64,000 nucleotides of DNA, from positions 1,424,501 to 1,488,500 of the forward strand of contig NZ_CP047289.1 of the NCBI RefSeq assembly GCF_018279165.1, given 5' to 3'. Of the stretch, positions 17,045 to 26,358 are shown in pieces. The position numbers and the translations under genes are program-made. This stretch comes from Falsirhodobacter algicola. GTDB taxonomy: Bacteria > Pseudomonadota > Alphaproteobacteria > Rhodobacterales > Rhodobacteraceae. The number at the start of each line of letters is the position of its first letter. The stretch's first letter is position 1. The notes under the pieces are model-generated. The model had not been told where the DNA came from and did not search any database. It saw only the letters and a list, made by a program, of their open reading frames with translations.

Positions 17045-19660
17045 ATGTGGAAGCTGATCGACCGGGAGACGGCGGGCGACGGATCCGACCTGTTCGTGGC
17101 GATGACGCTCGTGGAAACGGGCGCGGATGCCGTGCTCTATACAAGCACCCGCTATGGCGGGTCGGTGCGGGGATGGTCGCTGGCCAAGGGGCTCGATGCC
17201 CTGTCCGCGCCGCTGCCGCAGGGGCGGTCGGACGCAGCGGGGGTCGCGGCCGATCTCGTCTACCTGCCCATCGGGGATGGCGCGCTGCTCTATGGCGGTG
17301 GCGGCACGGGGGGGCTGTTCCTGCGCCTGATGCGCAGCGACGGCGCGCTCGCCACCCCCCTGTCGCTGGGCGCGCCCAAGGCGTTGAAGGGCAACGATCT
17401 GACCCATGCCGCCGCCGTCACGCTGGATGACGGGCGCATCGCCGTCATCGGCGGGCTGGCCCGAACGGACGGGATCGGAACGCTGATCTTCGACGCCTCG
17501 GGCAAGCTCGTCTCTTCGGCGATCGGGCAGACCGGGGCGCAGGCGGTGACCGCCGTGGCCGCGACCGAGATCGGCGGAAAGGACTACATCCTGACGCTGG
17601 GCGACGGCGCGGCCCCCATCCTGAAGCTCTGGAGCATGGGCGCGGATGCCGCCCTGACCGAACGGGCAAGCCTGTCTTCGGCCCAAGGACTGTGGGTGCA
17701 GGCACCGACCGCCCTCGCCACGGCCGCCCTCGACGGCAAGACCTTCGCCATCGTCGCGGCCGCCGGCTCTTCCTCCCTCACGGTGGTGCAGATCGGGAGC
17801 AGCGGCAGCCTGACCGTGCGCGATCATGTGCTCGACGATCAGAACACCCGCTTCGGCGGTGCCACCGCGCTGGAGGTGGTGCAGGCGCAGGGCGCGGTCT
17901 GGGTGCTGACGGGGGGCGATGACGGGGGGCTGTCGCTGCTGCGGCTGCTGCCGGACGGTCGGCTTTTGTCGGCGGGGATGCTGGCCGATACGGATGCGAT
18001 GGGATTGCAGGGCATCTATGGGATCGCGGCGCAGGCGGCAGGGGACGGGCTGGATGTCTATGTCACCTCGACCGAGGGCGGGGTCACGCGGCTGCACGCG
18101 ACGCTGCCGAGCGGCAAGCTGATCAGCGGCACCGCCGCCGTCCTGTCGGGCGGCACGGGCGATGACATCCTGATGGATGGCGCAGGCAGCCAGACGCTGA
18201 AGGGCGGCGCGGGGGCGGATGTCTTCGTCATGGCCTCGGACGGGCGCGCCGATACGATCTCGGGGTTCGAACTGGGCAAGGATCGGATCGACCTGTCGGC
18301 TTGGGGGCTGATCCGCAGCCTCGATCAACTGACCTTCGCCTCCAAATCGAACGGGATCACCATCACCTACGGCAAGGAGGTGCTTCAGGTGCTCTCCTCC
18401 ACCGGAAAGACGATCAAAGCGGCGCAACTGTCGCTTTCGGATCTGGTGGATATGTCGCATCTGCCGCCCGTCCTGCCGGACCTGCCCCCTTCGACCAATG
18501 TGCCGGGCGGGCTGACGGCGCTGCGCGGATCCTCCGCCGAGGATCGTCTGGTGGGCAGCGGGCGGGCCGACACGCTGATGGGCTTTGGCGGGGATGACAC
18601 GCTCTGGGGCAATGACGGCAAGGATCTGATCCAAGGCGGCGGCGGCGGGGACGAGCTTTATGGCGGCAATGGCGCGGACCGGATCTATGGCGGGGACGGC
18701 AAGGATGTCCTCTGGGCCGGGGCGGGGAACGATTCCCTTTGGGGCGGCAGCGGGGATGACACGCTCTGGGGGCAGAACGGCAACGATTCGCTCTCGGGGG
18801 GGAATGGCCGCGATCTGCTGCAGGGCGGCAACGGCAACGACACCCTGCGCGGCGAGAATGGCGACGATACCCTGCGCGGCGATGCCGGGGCCGACAGCCT
18901 CGTGGGGGCGGCGGGCGCGGATGTCCTCTATGGCGGCGCCGGGAACGACCGGATGTGGGGCGGCAACGGCGCCGACCTGCTTCAGGGGGGCAATGGCAAC
19001 GACAAGCTCTATGGCGGCTCCAGCAACGACAAGCTCTATGGCGAGAACGGCAATGACAGCCTCTGGGGCGATAACGGCAACGACAAGCTCTATGGCGGGG
19101 CGAACAACGACCTGCTCTATGGCGGCGCCGGGCGCGACCGGCTGGAGGGCGGCGGCGCCAAGGACACGCTCTATGGCGGCGGATCGGCCGATACGCTTCT
19201 GGGGCAGGACGGCACCGACAAGCTCTATGGCGAAAACGGCAACGACTGGCTGGAGGGGGGCGCGGGCAACGACACCCTGTTCGGCGGTGCCGGAGCCGAC
19301 ACCTTGATCGGCGGCACGGGCGTGGATGCGTTGACGGGGGGAACCGGCGCGGATGTCTTCGTCTTTCAACGCGCCTCCGACAGCGCCAAGGGCAAGCCCG
19401 ACACCATCACCGATTTCAGCCGCGGCACCGACCATATCGACCTGCGCCCCATCGACGCAGATGCGGCCCTCAAGGGCGATCAGGCCTTCGCCTTTCTGGG
19501 GACCAAGGCCTTCTCTGCGGATGGCCATGGCGAGGTGCGCGTGGCCGATCACGCCCGCGGGGTGCTGGCCAGCATCGACATCAACGGCGACGGGCGCATG
19601 GACATGGAAATCCTACTGTCACACCTGAGCACATTGTCGGCGAGCGATTTCCTGCTCTAG
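17045..19660 (+). CDS. Large RTX calcium-binding protein with N-terminal propeller-like region
   Basis: An 871-residue protein. Residues 1 to about 430 contain repeated ~50-60-residue units (VxAxxxxGxxYIL/VxVLTGGDDGGL types) suggestive of a beta-propeller. A short RTX block (GGTGDDI, GGAGADV) and a serralysin-C-like segment come next. Then follow 31 consecutive nonapeptides (residues 493-771) and a second DVFVF...DTITDF...DHIDL capping segment. The C-terminus ends SASDFLL, as in many type I secreted RTX proteins. It should be exported by a T1SS and fold with calcium outside the cell, but no T1SS genes are present here. It lies within the capsule locus, so an adhesive or matrix role is inferred. 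No protease or lipase motif was seen. Confidence 0.85.
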   Translation: MWKLIDRETAGDGSDLFVAMTLVETGADAVLYTSTRYGGSVRGWSLAKGLDALSAPLPQGRSDAAGVAADLVYLPIGDGALLYGGGGTGGLFLRLMRSDGALATPLSLGAPKALKGNDLTHAAAVTLDDGRIAVIGGLARTDGIGTLIFDASGKLVSSAIGQTGAQAVTAVAATEIGGKDYILTLGDGAAPILKLWSMGADAALTERASLSSAQGLWVQAPTALATAALDGKTFAIVAAAGSSSLTVVQIGSSGSLTVRDHVLDDQNTRFGGATALEVVQAQGAVWVLTGGDDGGLSLLRLLPDGRLLSAGMLADTDAMGLQGIYGIAAQAAGDGLDVYVTSTEGGVTRLHATLPSGKLISGTAAVLSGGTGDDILMDGAGSQTLKGGAGADVFVMASDGRADTISGFELGKDRIDLSAWGLIRSLDQLTFASKSNGITITYGKEVLQVLSSTGKTIKAAQLSLSDLVDMSHLPPVLPDLPPSTNVPGGLTALRGSSAEDRLVGSGRADTLMGFGGDDTLWGNDGKDLIQGGGGGDELYGGNGADRIYGGDGKDVLWAGAGNDSLWGGSGDDTLWGQNGNDSLSGGNGRDLLQGGNGNDTLRGENGDDTLRGDAGADSLVGAAGADVLYGGAGNDRMWGGNGADLLQGGNGNDKLYGGSSNDKLYGENGNDSLWGDNGNDKLYGGANNDLLYGGAGRDRLEGGGAKDTLYGGGSADTLLGQDGTDKLYGENGNDWLEGGAGNDTLFGGAGADTLIGGTGVDALTGGTGADVFVFQRASDSAKGKPDTITDFSRGTDHIDLRPIDADAALKGDQAFAFLGTKAFSADGHGEVRVADHARGVLASIDINGDGRMDMEILLSHLSTLSASDFLL
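18521..19357 (+). repeat. 31 tandem RTX nonapeptide repeats (27-bp units)
   Basis: 837 bp of consecutive 27-bp units encode 31 nonapeptides (consensus LxGGxGNDx) in unbroken register. Individual units are divergent at DNA level, and repeated stretches such as GGCAACGGCAACGACA recur. This is protein-coding repeat within the RTX gene, not a CRISPR. Confidence 0.9.
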
Positions 19661-19732
19661 GAAAGACCGCTTGAGGCAGACCCCCGCGCGCGTTATGCCA
19701 ACCGCTGACATATCGGACAGGAGAGCGATCCC

Positions 19733-20782
19733 GTGCCATTCTGGACCAAGACGGATAGCGGCGTGCCGCAGGAGGACAAGCGCACGCTCTATGTCCATAT
19801 CGGCGCACATCGCACCGCGACGACCTCGATCCAAGCGTTTCTGAACGCGAACCATGCGCCGCTGAAGGCGAAGGGCTATCTCGTGCCCTTCGGGACCGGC
19901 CGGCATATGGACCAGTTGAACGGCCTTCTGAACGGGCGCGTCTCCCCCGAGGATTTCGCGGCCGATCTGACGCGCCGCGCGGAATCGCATCCCGAGACGA
20001 TTCACTCCATCGTCCTCAGCGACGAGGATGTGGCCAAGCGGCACGATCTGTCGAAACTGGCGCGCCTTGGCCGCCATTTCGATGTGAAGATCATCTATGC
20101 GCTGCGTCGGCAGGATCTCTGGCTCGAAAGCTGGTGGTCGCAGAACGTGAAGGGCCAGTGGGACGCGCAGCTGGCCAACAAGACCTTCGACGATTTCATC
20201 CGCGACCGGGGCGAGTTCCACTGGATCGACTACGACGCCTTCGTGGGGCGGCTGGAAAAGCAGTTCGGCGCCGAGAACATCAACCTCTTCGTGTTCGAGC
20301 GGGAGTCCATGCCCGAGGGGGTGGCTGGCACCTTCTGCCGCGCGATGGGGCTGTCCGACATGTCCGGCCTGCGCGATGCGCCGCGCCAGAACGGCAGCAT
20401 GACGCCCCAGATCAGCGAGGTGATGCGCCAGCTTCCCCTGACGCGCACCACGCAGGCCTTCCGCCAGCATCTGGTGGCCGCCTTCGCGCAGGCCGACCGG
20501 ACCGTGCGCGCGATGAAGCTGCCGCAGCTGATCCTGACGCATAAGGACCGCACGGCGCTGATGGCCGGCTATGCCGCAGGCAACGATGCGCTGGCCCGCC
20601 GCCGCTTCGGCCGCGACACGCTGTTCCTCGAACCCATGCCCGCGGCGGATGCGCCGGTGGCCGATCTGGCGCTGCCCTCTTCGGGCGATGTCATGATGGA
20701 GATGGTCCTGCGCCCCTTCGTGGAGGGGCTGATGGAGATCGAGGCCAGCCGCGCCGCAGCCGGCCCCAAGAAGAAGGGCTAG
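19733..20782 (+). CDS. Sulfotransferase-like P-loop protein
   Basis: A 349-residue protein with VHIGAHRTATTSIQAFL (21-37), a sulfotransferase-type phosphosulfate-binding loop, and YALRRQDLWLESWWSQ, which fits the 3'-phosphate-binding region. The GTG start is backed by AGGAGA nine bases upstream. The C-terminal third is unlike standard sulfotransferases and may recognise the acceptor. Its stop overlaps that of the convergent GT2 gene. Capsule or exopolysaccharide sulfation is the favoured role; protein sulfation is an alternative. Confidence 0.7.
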   Translation: MPFWTKTDSGVPQEDKRTLYVHIGAHRTATTSIQAFLNANHAPLKAKGYLVPFGTGRHMDQLNGLLNGRVSPEDFAADLTRRAESHPETIHSIVLSDEDVAKRHDLSKLARLGRHFDVKIIYALRRQDLWLESWWSQNVKGQWDAQLANKTFDDFIRDRGEFHWIDYDAFVGRLEKQFGAENINLFVFERESMPEGVAGTFCRAMGLSDMSGLRDAPRQNGSMTPQISEVMRQLPLTRTTQAFRQHLVAAFAQADRTVRAMKLPQLILTHKDRTALMAGYAAGNDALARRRFGRDTLFLEPMPAADAPVADLALPSSGDVMMEMVLRPFVEGLMEIEASRAAAGPKKKG

Positions 20783-21672
20783 ACCCGCTCGATCTGCGGC
20801 TGGAAGGTGGTGCCTTGCCACACGGCCTTCCAGATCTGGCGGCGCAGCGGCTTGGTCACCTGCCCATCCCGCATCTGGCGGTACACCTGCCACGCGAATT
20901 GCGCGACACCCGGCCAGCCCTGTTCGCGGCGCCGGAACGAGGTTTCGTTGCGCGCGCCGTAGCGGAACTTCCAGATGTTCTTTTCGGTGATGAGGCCGTA
21001 ATTCACGCCCGCATTGTCCGGCGTGTCGTGGATCACGAGGCTGTCCGGCACGAAGATGCCGGGATAGGACCGCGCGATGCGCTGCGTGTATTCGGCGTCG
21101 TCATACCAGATGAAATAGTCCTTGATCGGCAGCCCATGCTCGGCCACCGCCCAGCGGGGGATCAGCGCCGACACGAACGAGCAAGAGCGCACCAGCGTCC
21201 ACGGCGTTTCGGCCGTGTAGAAGCGCGGCCAGTCCCAGACGGTGCCGGGGGTGTTCATCTCGCAATGCGAGCCGTCGATCCATTTCACGTTGGAACAGGC
21301 GAAGCTGGGACGCCAGCCATAGGACGCCTCGAACCCCGTCAGCGCATCGATCAGCTTTTGCAGCGCGTCCGGTTCGGGATAGGCGTCGTCGTCGCTGATC
21401 CAGAGGTAGTTCGCCCCCTGCTCATAAGCGATCTTCATGCCCGCATGGAAACCGCCCGCGCCGCCGATATTCTCGGGCAGGCGCACATGCCGGATCGACG
21501 GGTCGGTCATCGCGCCCACGCGTTCGGCCGTATCGTCGGTGGAGGCGTTGTCCACCACATAGATCACGTCCGGGCGGACCGTCTGGTTCTGAAGCGCCTC
21601 GATCACCTTCATCAGCTTGGCCGAGCGGTTGAAGGTGACGATGACGGCGGCGGTGGTGGATTTCAGCGTCAT
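20779..21672 (-). CDS. GT2 glycosyltransferase, GlfT2-like
   Basis: A 297-residue GT-A enzyme with AVIVTFNRSAKL, VVDNASTDDT, LPENIGGAGGFHAGM (65-79) and the metal-binding ISDDDAYPEPDAL (DDD 94-96). The GGAGGF and DDD signatures match galactofuranosyl- or rhamnosyltransferases of the GlfT2 kind. Its ATG overlaps the stop of the GT4 gene upstream (ATGA), so the two act as a pair. With glf and galE about 6 kb away, galactofuranose is a plausible donor sugar. Confidence 0.87.
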   Translation of the reverse strand: MTLKSTTAAVIVTFNRSAKLMKVIEALQNQTVRPDVIYVVDNASTDDTAERVGAMTDPSIRHVRLPENIGGAGGFHAGMKIAYEQGANYLWISDDDAYPEPDALQKLIDALTGFEASYGWRPSFACSNVKWIDGSHCEMNTPGTVWDWPRFYTAETPWTLVRSCSFVSALIPRWAVAEHGLPIKDYFIWYDDAEYTQRIARSYPGIFVPDSLVIHDTPDNAGVNYGLITEKNIWKFRYGARNETSFRRREQGWPGVAQFAWQVYRQMRDGQVTKPLRRQIWKAVWQGTTFQPQIERV

Positions 21673-23294
21673 GCCGGCTCCTTTGGCGCAAGCGCCTGCT
21701 GATAGAAGTCCTTGATCACCTCCTCGGCCGTCGGATCGGCGGACAGGGCGGCGTAGCGGTCGCGCAGCTGGGCGGCCTGCGCATCGAGATGGGCCTGATC
21801 TTCCCACAGGCGGCGCACGGCGGCCACGATGCCGCGGCAGGCCTGCTGCGGATCGCGCGGCACCAGAAGCGCGTCGGGCAGGATCTCGTCCTGCGCGCCG
21901 ACGCGGGTGGAGATGGGGATGGCCCCCTGCTCGATCGCCTCATAGCAGACCAGCGCCAGCCCCTCGTTGGCCGAGGGCAGGATCATGATGTCGCTCTTCG
22001 CCAGCAGCGCCGGCACATCGGTCCCGGCTTCGTGCAGGGTCACCATCTCGCGCAGGCCGAGGCGGTTGATCAGGCGCAGGCAGGCGGCACCGAACGGCCC
22101 CTCGCCGACCATGTGGAACGCCGGAACGACCCCGGCGCCGCGCGCCCAATCGGCCAGCGCCTTCATCGCCAGCACCACGGTGATCGGGCGCTTTTGATAA
22201 TAGAGACGGCCGACGAAGGTCACGGTCAGGTTCGTCTGCCGCGCCGCCATGTTGGGCGTGGCGGGCGTCACGCTGTGCGCCCGGTCCAACATGCGGCCCA
22301 GACGGATCTTGGGGCCGGTGTGGAACCGCTCGCGGTACATCCGCGCCAGTTGGTCGCTGATGACGTGATGCATGTCGATATAGTTCGACCACACGCCCGA
22401 GATGCGGGCGAACCCGCCATCGGCGTATTCGATGATATGCGTGCTGTCGATCACCTTGACCCACGGCGTCGTCACGCGCAGATGCGCCAGCGCGGCATAG
22501 ACCGGGGTGCAGTGGTGGATATGGATCAGGCCGATATTCTCCTCGCGGATCAGCCGTTCCAGATAGAGCGGCCATTCATGCGGCGGCAGATAGCGGTCGA
22601 GGCGAAGGAAGGTGACATCCTCGCCAAGCTTGCCCTCCATCCGTTGCAGGCTGCGATTGCCTGCGACGACGAAGATGCGCAGCCCCAGATCGCGCGCCCA
22701 GCGGACGCAGTCGAAGGCCAGCTTCTCCGCGCCGCCCGTTTCCAGCCAGTGCATGGCGATCAGGATGGCGGGGCGGCCATCCGCCGTGGCGGGCGCCGGG
22801 GCGGAGTAATCGGGGGCAAAGCCGGTGAAGGGCAGGCTGCGCCACGAATGGCCGGTGCTCCGCGCCTCCTGCCGGCGTTCGTGCCAGTGGCGCAGGCGTT
22901 CGTACATCATGGGCGAAGCGCGATAGAGATGGCGCAGCTTGCCCCGCGGGGCCCAGTCGGGATCGCTGACCTTGCGTTCCAGCGGCGTCGCCTTGCGCGG
23001 AAAGGCCAGACGGACCGTGAGGCGCGGCGCGTCGGGAGAGGACGATCCCCGTTCGATGATGCCGAAGGTGTCGGCCGACAGCAGATGCGGCTCCAGCACG
23101 ATCGGGCCGTGGATGATGTCGGGATGGCCATAGACCGGGTCCATGCCCTGCGACAGGATGAACCGGATGGCGTGATGCGGAAAGCGTCGTTCGTAGATGG
23201 CGACGGCCTTCTCGATCTCGGAACGGATCGGCACGTCCGCGGCATGGGCGCCCGCGTAATGCGAGGCGGCGACGGACAGGGAAGCGTCTGTCAT
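21669..23294 (-). CDS. GT4 glycosyltransferase with N-terminal extension
   Basis: A 541-residue protein. Residues 1 to about 170 are an extension with no recognised motif. From about 175 it is a GT-B family 4 enzyme: ILIAMHWLETGGAEKLAFD, IHIHHCTPVY, VTFVGRLYYQKRP and the C-terminal SANEGLALVCYEAIEQG donor site. The ATG used here has AGGA five bases upstream; an in-frame ATG 20 codons earlier lacks an SD. It is the first gene of a two-gene unit with the DDD-type GT2. Confidence 0.87.
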   Translation of the reverse strand: MTDASLSVAASHYAGAHAADVPIRSEIEKAVAIYERRFPHHAIRFILSQGMDPVYGHPDIIHGPIVLEPHLLSADTFGIIERGSSSPDAPRLTVRLAFPRKATPLERKVSDPDWAPRGKLRHLYRASPMMYERLRHWHERRQEARSTGHSWRSLPFTGFAPDYSAPAPATADGRPAILIAMHWLETGGAEKLAFDCVRWARDLGLRIFVVAGNRSLQRMEGKLGEDVTFLRLDRYLPPHEWPLYLERLIREENIGLIHIHHCTPVYAALAHLRVTTPWVKVIDSTHIIEYADGGFARISGVWSNYIDMHHVISDQLARMYRERFHTGPKIRLGRMLDRAHSVTPATPNMAARQTNLTVTFVGRLYYQKRPITVVLAMKALADWARGAGVVPAFHMVGEGPFGAACLRLINRLGLREMVTLHEAGTDVPALLAKSDIMILPSANEGLALVCYEAIEQGAIPISTRVGAQDEILPDALLVPRDPQQACRGIVAAVRRLWEDQAHLDAQAAQLRDRYAALSADPTAEEVIKDFYQQALAPKEPA

Positions 23295-23411
23295 CGTGTC
23301 CTGTTCTCCGGAAAGGGTCGTGGGGCGACGGCTCTCGGCGCGCGGTTCTGTCATCGGCAGGCATCACCCCGGTCTGCGGCCCCGGCGGGGCCTTCGTCCC
23401 TGTGCTTAGAA

Positions 23412-23440
23412 GATAATCGGGGCCTTGCAAAGACCGTCAG
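23412..23440 (-). promoter_or_regulatory. Candidate promoter for the GT4-GT2 pair
   Basis: On the minus strand CTGACG (23440-23435), 17 bases, ATTATC (23417-23412). It overlaps the regA stop codon and lies about 118 bases before the GT4 start. The match to sigma70 consensus is moderate. Confidence 0.3.
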
Positions 23441-23967
23441 CGGACCTGCCACTTCTCCAGCTTGCGGGCCAAGGTGCGGCGGTGCATCCCCAGACGCCGC
23501 GCCGTTTCGGAGATGTTGAAATCGGTCGCAACCAGCGTCTCGTGGATCCGCTCCCATTCGAGGGTCTTGATCGTGGTCGGCTGGCTGGCGGCCGCCACGC
23601 CCGGATCGCCCGTGCCGCGGCGAAAGGCGTCGAGGATGTCATCGGTGTTCGACGGCTTCGTCAGATAATGGCAGGCCCCGAGCTTGATCGCCTCCACCGC
23701 GGTAGCGATGCTGGCAAAGCCCGTCAGCACCACGATCAGCATCCCCGGATCGCGGCGGTGCAGCTCGTCCACGCAGACGAGGCCCGATCCGCCGTTCAGC
23801 TTCAGATCGACCACCGCATGGGTGGGGTGATGCTCGGCCAGCACCTCGGGCAGCGCGTCGGGGCCGGAGGCGGTCACGACATCGAAGCCGCGCTTTTCCA
23901 GACTGCGCTTCAACGTGGCCGCGAAATCGGCATCGTCCTCGACCAGCAGGATCAGACCTTCAGACAT
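23437..23967 (-). CDS. regA: RegA/PrrA/ActR redox response regulator
   Basis: A 176-residue regulator. The receiver domain has an acidic pocket VEDDAD and phosphoacceptor D54 in VVDLKL. A Fis-type HTH lies at the C-terminus (ISETARRLGMHRRTLARKL). Length and the almost invariant HTH fit RegA/PrrA/ActR, global regulators of respiration, photosynthesis, carbon and nitrogen fixation in response to redox state. It overlaps regB by eight bases. Both are at the end of the cyo-surf1 set. Confidence 0.95.
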   Translation of the reverse strand: MSEGLILLVEDDADFAATLKRSLEKRGFDVVTASGPDALPEVLAEHHPTHAVVDLKLNGGSGLVCVDELHRRDPGMLIVVLTGFASIATAVEAIKLGACHYLTKPSNTDDILDAFRRGTGDPGVAAASQPTTIKTLEWERIHETLVATDFNISETARRLGMHRRTLARKLEKWQVR

Positions 23968-25222
23968 CTTTCTTCCTCAGCGCCATGGAGATGAGCGGCA
24001 GGCGCACCCGCACTTCGGCCCCCGCATCGCCGTTCACCGCCGTGATATCGCCGCCCAGCTTGCGCACCGCGCTCATCGTCAGGAACAGGCCGAGGCCGCG
24101 GCCCGGACGTTCCTTGGTGCTGCGATAGGGGCGGCCGATCTCGGACAGGATCTCGGGCGCGAAACCGGGGCCGTGATCGCGGACCACCAACAGCAGATCG
24201 TCCGCAACCCGCCTTGCGTCAAGGCCCACCCAGTCGGGCGACACCTCTAGCGCGTTGTCGAGCACGTTCATCAGCATTTGCTTCAGCGTGGCATCGAGGA
24301 CGATCGGCATGTCCGGCTCGAAACTGTTCTGCAGGACGAGCCCCTCGAAATCCCGCAGATCGGCCCAATCGTTGGCCAGATCCTCGACGAAGTTCTGCAC
24401 CGTCGTCGGCCGGGGCGATTCGCCGCGCACCTCGCCCGAGGTCATCAGGATGCCGGTCACGATCGCCTTGCAGCGATCGACCGCCTTTTGCATCGTCGCG
24501 ATATCTTCGCGCTGTTCGGGATCGCTGGCCGCATGGCGCCAGTCGCCGAGGATCACCGAGATGGAGGCGAGCGGCGTGCCCAGTTCATGCGCCGCCCCCG
24601 AGGCGAAGAGGCCCATGCGGACGATATGCTCGTCCTCCATGGTGCGCTGCTGCATCCGGCTCAGCCGTTCGGTCCGGTCGCGCAGGTTGCCGGTGATGCG
24701 GGTGACGAAGGCCGCGATCAGCACGGCGTCCACGATCAGCCCCACCACCATGCCTGTGACATAGATCGGAAACAGCTCCATCCCCGGCGGGAGCAGCAGC
24801 GGCAGATGCAGCGGGATCAGCAACGCGAGGAAGAGGCAAATCAGCCCCACCAGCGCCCATGTGATGCGGCGCGGCAGCAGCACGGCCGACAGCGTTACTT
24901 GAAGAAGATAGAGGATGATGAACGGATTGGTCGCCCCGCCCGACAGCGCCAGTTGCGTCGTCAGCGCGACGACATCGACCACCATCTCCAGCGTGGTGGC
25001 CCATCGCCATGCGCGGAACCGGGTGCGGCTGATCAGGTTCATCACGATCAGCACCGCCAGAACCAGCATCATCGGCGCCAGCGGCAGGACGACGCCGATC
25101 ACCATGCTGGCGACCGAGATGGTGGCGATCTGGCCGAGCACGGCGATCCAGCGCAACTGAACCAGAAGGCTCAGGTTGCGCCCATCGGTCAGATCGGGGC
25201 TCAGCCGCGGCGCAGTCGCCAT
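23960..25222 (-). CDS. regB: RegB/PrrB/ActS sensor histidine kinase
   Basis: A 420-residue membrane kinase with six hydrophobic segments. The quinone-binding heptapeptide GGATNPF lies at about 95-101, and the H-box HELGTPLASI has the phospho-His near 212. A conserved Cys near 251 (VDRCKAIV) corresponds to the redox-active Cys of RegB. ATP-binding N and G boxes follow. It senses ubiquinone redox state and oxidation and phosphorylates RegA. It overlaps surf1 by 22 bases upstream and regA downstream. senC and hvrA, usual neighbours in Rhodobacter, are absent here. Confidence 0.95.
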   Translation of the reverse strand: MATAPRLSPDLTDGRNLSLLVQLRWIAVLGQIATISVASMVIGVVLPLAPMMLVLAVLIVMNLISRTRFRAWRWATTLEMVVDVVALTTQLALSGGATNPFIILYLLQVTLSAVLLPRRITWALVGLICLFLALLIPLHLPLLLPPGMELFPIYVTGMVVGLIVDAVLIAAFVTRITGNLRDRTERLSRMQQRTMEDEHIVRMGLFASGAAHELGTPLASISVILGDWRHAASDPEQREDIATMQKAVDRCKAIVTGILMTSGEVRGESPRPTTVQNFVEDLANDWADLRDFEGLVLQNSFEPDMPIVLDATLKQMLMNVLDNALEVSPDWVGLDARRVADDLLLVVRDHGPGFAPEILSEIGRPYRSTKERPGRGLGLFLTMSAVRKLGGDITAVNGDAGAEVRVRLPLISMALRKKDV

Positions 25223-25923
25223 TCATGAACCCCGACATAGATGCTGGCCGCCAGCAGGCCTGCCGCCAGCAGGAACCATGTGATGGCATAGTTGAGGTGA
25301 TGGTTGCGGAACGCGATCACCGTCAGCCCGCCCACCGGCGCGCCCTGCCCCGCATCCTCGGCATCGATGAAGAAGGGGGCGACCGGGCCGAGATCCTTCG
25401 CCGCCGCGATCGCCGCGACATCGCGCGAGAACCAGCGCCCGCCTTCGGGATCGTTGCTGCGCAGGAAGCCGCCATCCGGTTCGGTGATGCGCAGAAGGCC
25501 CGTCACCGTCTGCTCGCCCTCGGGGCGGGCATAGTCGTCCCGGGTTTCGGCCGGCACGAAGCCGCGATTGATGAGATAGGTGCCATCCGCTGTCTCCAGC
25601 GGGGTCATCACCCAGAAGCCCGCGCCCAGATCGGTGACGGCCTGCGTCAGCACGGCATCGGCGTTGCGGAAGGTGCCCGTCACCTCCACCCGGCGGTATT
25701 CGTCGTCGGTGCGGTTGATGCCGGCCCATTCGGAGGGCGGCGGCGCTGCGACGGGGCGCGCATGAACGCGCGCATCCACGCGGGCGATCAGGTCCGTCTT
25801 CCAGTGCAGGCGCTGGACCTGCCAGACGCCGAGGGCGAGCAGCAGGACCACGCCCGCTGCCGCCAAAAGCCCGAGAACGGCCAGCGTTCCCGCCGATCGG
25901 GGCCGCGTCTCGGTGCTGGCCAT
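25201..25923 (-). CDS. surf1: SURF1-family oxidase assembly protein
   Basis: A 240-residue protein with two terminal TM helices (about 12-32 and 212-232) flanking a periplasmic domain, plus the family motifs LGVWQVQRLHWK near the N-terminus and INRGFVPAE mid-protein. SURF1 supports haem a insertion into subunit I of haem-copper oxidases. Two bases separate it from cyoD. In Paracoccus denitrificans a SURF1 paralogue specific for the ba3 quinol oxidase sits in the same place, so this is probably the quinol-oxidase-specific form. Confidence 0.92.
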   Translation of the reverse strand: MASTETRPRSAGTLAVLGLLAAAGVVLLLALGVWQVQRLHWKTDLIARVDARVHARPVAAPPPSEWAGINRTDDEYRRVEVTGTFRNADAVLTQAVTDLGAGFWVMTPLETADGTYLINRGFVPAETRDDYARPEGEQTVTGLLRITEPDGGFLRSNDPEGGRWFSRDVAAIAAAKDLGPVAPFFIDAEDAGQGAPVGGLTVIAFRNHHLNYAITWFLLAAGLLAASIYVGVHEWRLRRG

Positions 25924-25925
25924 CG

Positions 25926-26357
25926 TTACTCCGACTCCGGGTTTTCCGGGGCGCCGCTGCCCATGCCCTGACCCTGCTCCACGCCGGAGACGGTCATGCT
26001 GTGGTTCGGCATCATGTTGGCGTTCATGTTGAACATGACCCAGACGGAGCCCGACACCATGATCCCGACCACGACGAGCGTGAACACCGTCGAGGTAAGG
26101 GTCCAGCCCTCCTCGGAGGTGGGGGTGACATGGAGGAAGTAGATGACGTGCACGATGATCTGCACGATGGCGAAGCCGGTCACCGTCAGGATCGTGGTCG
26201 TCGGATTTTCGAACCCGCCCGACATGACGATCCAGAACGGGATCACCGTCAGGATGACCGACAGCACGAAGCCGGTCATGTAGGATTTGAACGAGCCGTG
26301 CGAATGACCGTCGCCGTGGTGGTCGTGATGTGCGTCGGCATGGGCGTGATGGGCCAT
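25926..26357 (-). CDS. cyoD: Cytochrome o/ba3 quinol oxidase subunit IV
   Basis: A 143-residue protein with a His-rich N-terminus (MAHHAHADAHHDHHGDGHSH), three TM helices and a Met/Gly-rich tail. It matches the CyoD/QoxD family in topology, though the tail is longer than in E. coli. Subunit IV assists assembly and stability of the oxidase. One base separates it from the stop of cyoC. Confidence 0.92.
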   Translation of the reverse strand: MAHHAHADAHHDHHGDGHSHGSFKSYMTGFVLSVILTVIPFWIVMSGGFENPTTTILTVTGFAIVQIIVHVIYFLHVTPTSEEGWTLTSTVFTLVVVGIMVSGSVWVMFNMNANMMPNHSMTVSGVEQGQGMGSGAPENPESE

Positions 26358-26358
26358 G

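Noticed and set aside
18521-19357. Tandem short repeats suggestive of a CRISPR or satellite
   Set aside because: The period is exactly 27 bases without unique spacers, and the translation is canonical RTX nonapeptides in one open frame.
16922-19552. Minus-strand open frame (876 codons) opposite the RTX gene
   Set aside because: Periodic sequence mirrors the RTX repeats on the other strand; no start signal or family match.
23378-23392. Palindrome GGCCCC-GGC-GGGGCC as terminator of regA
   Set aside because: No T-run follows on either strand and it lies beyond a possible GT4 promoter, so it is just as likely a chance GC palindrome.
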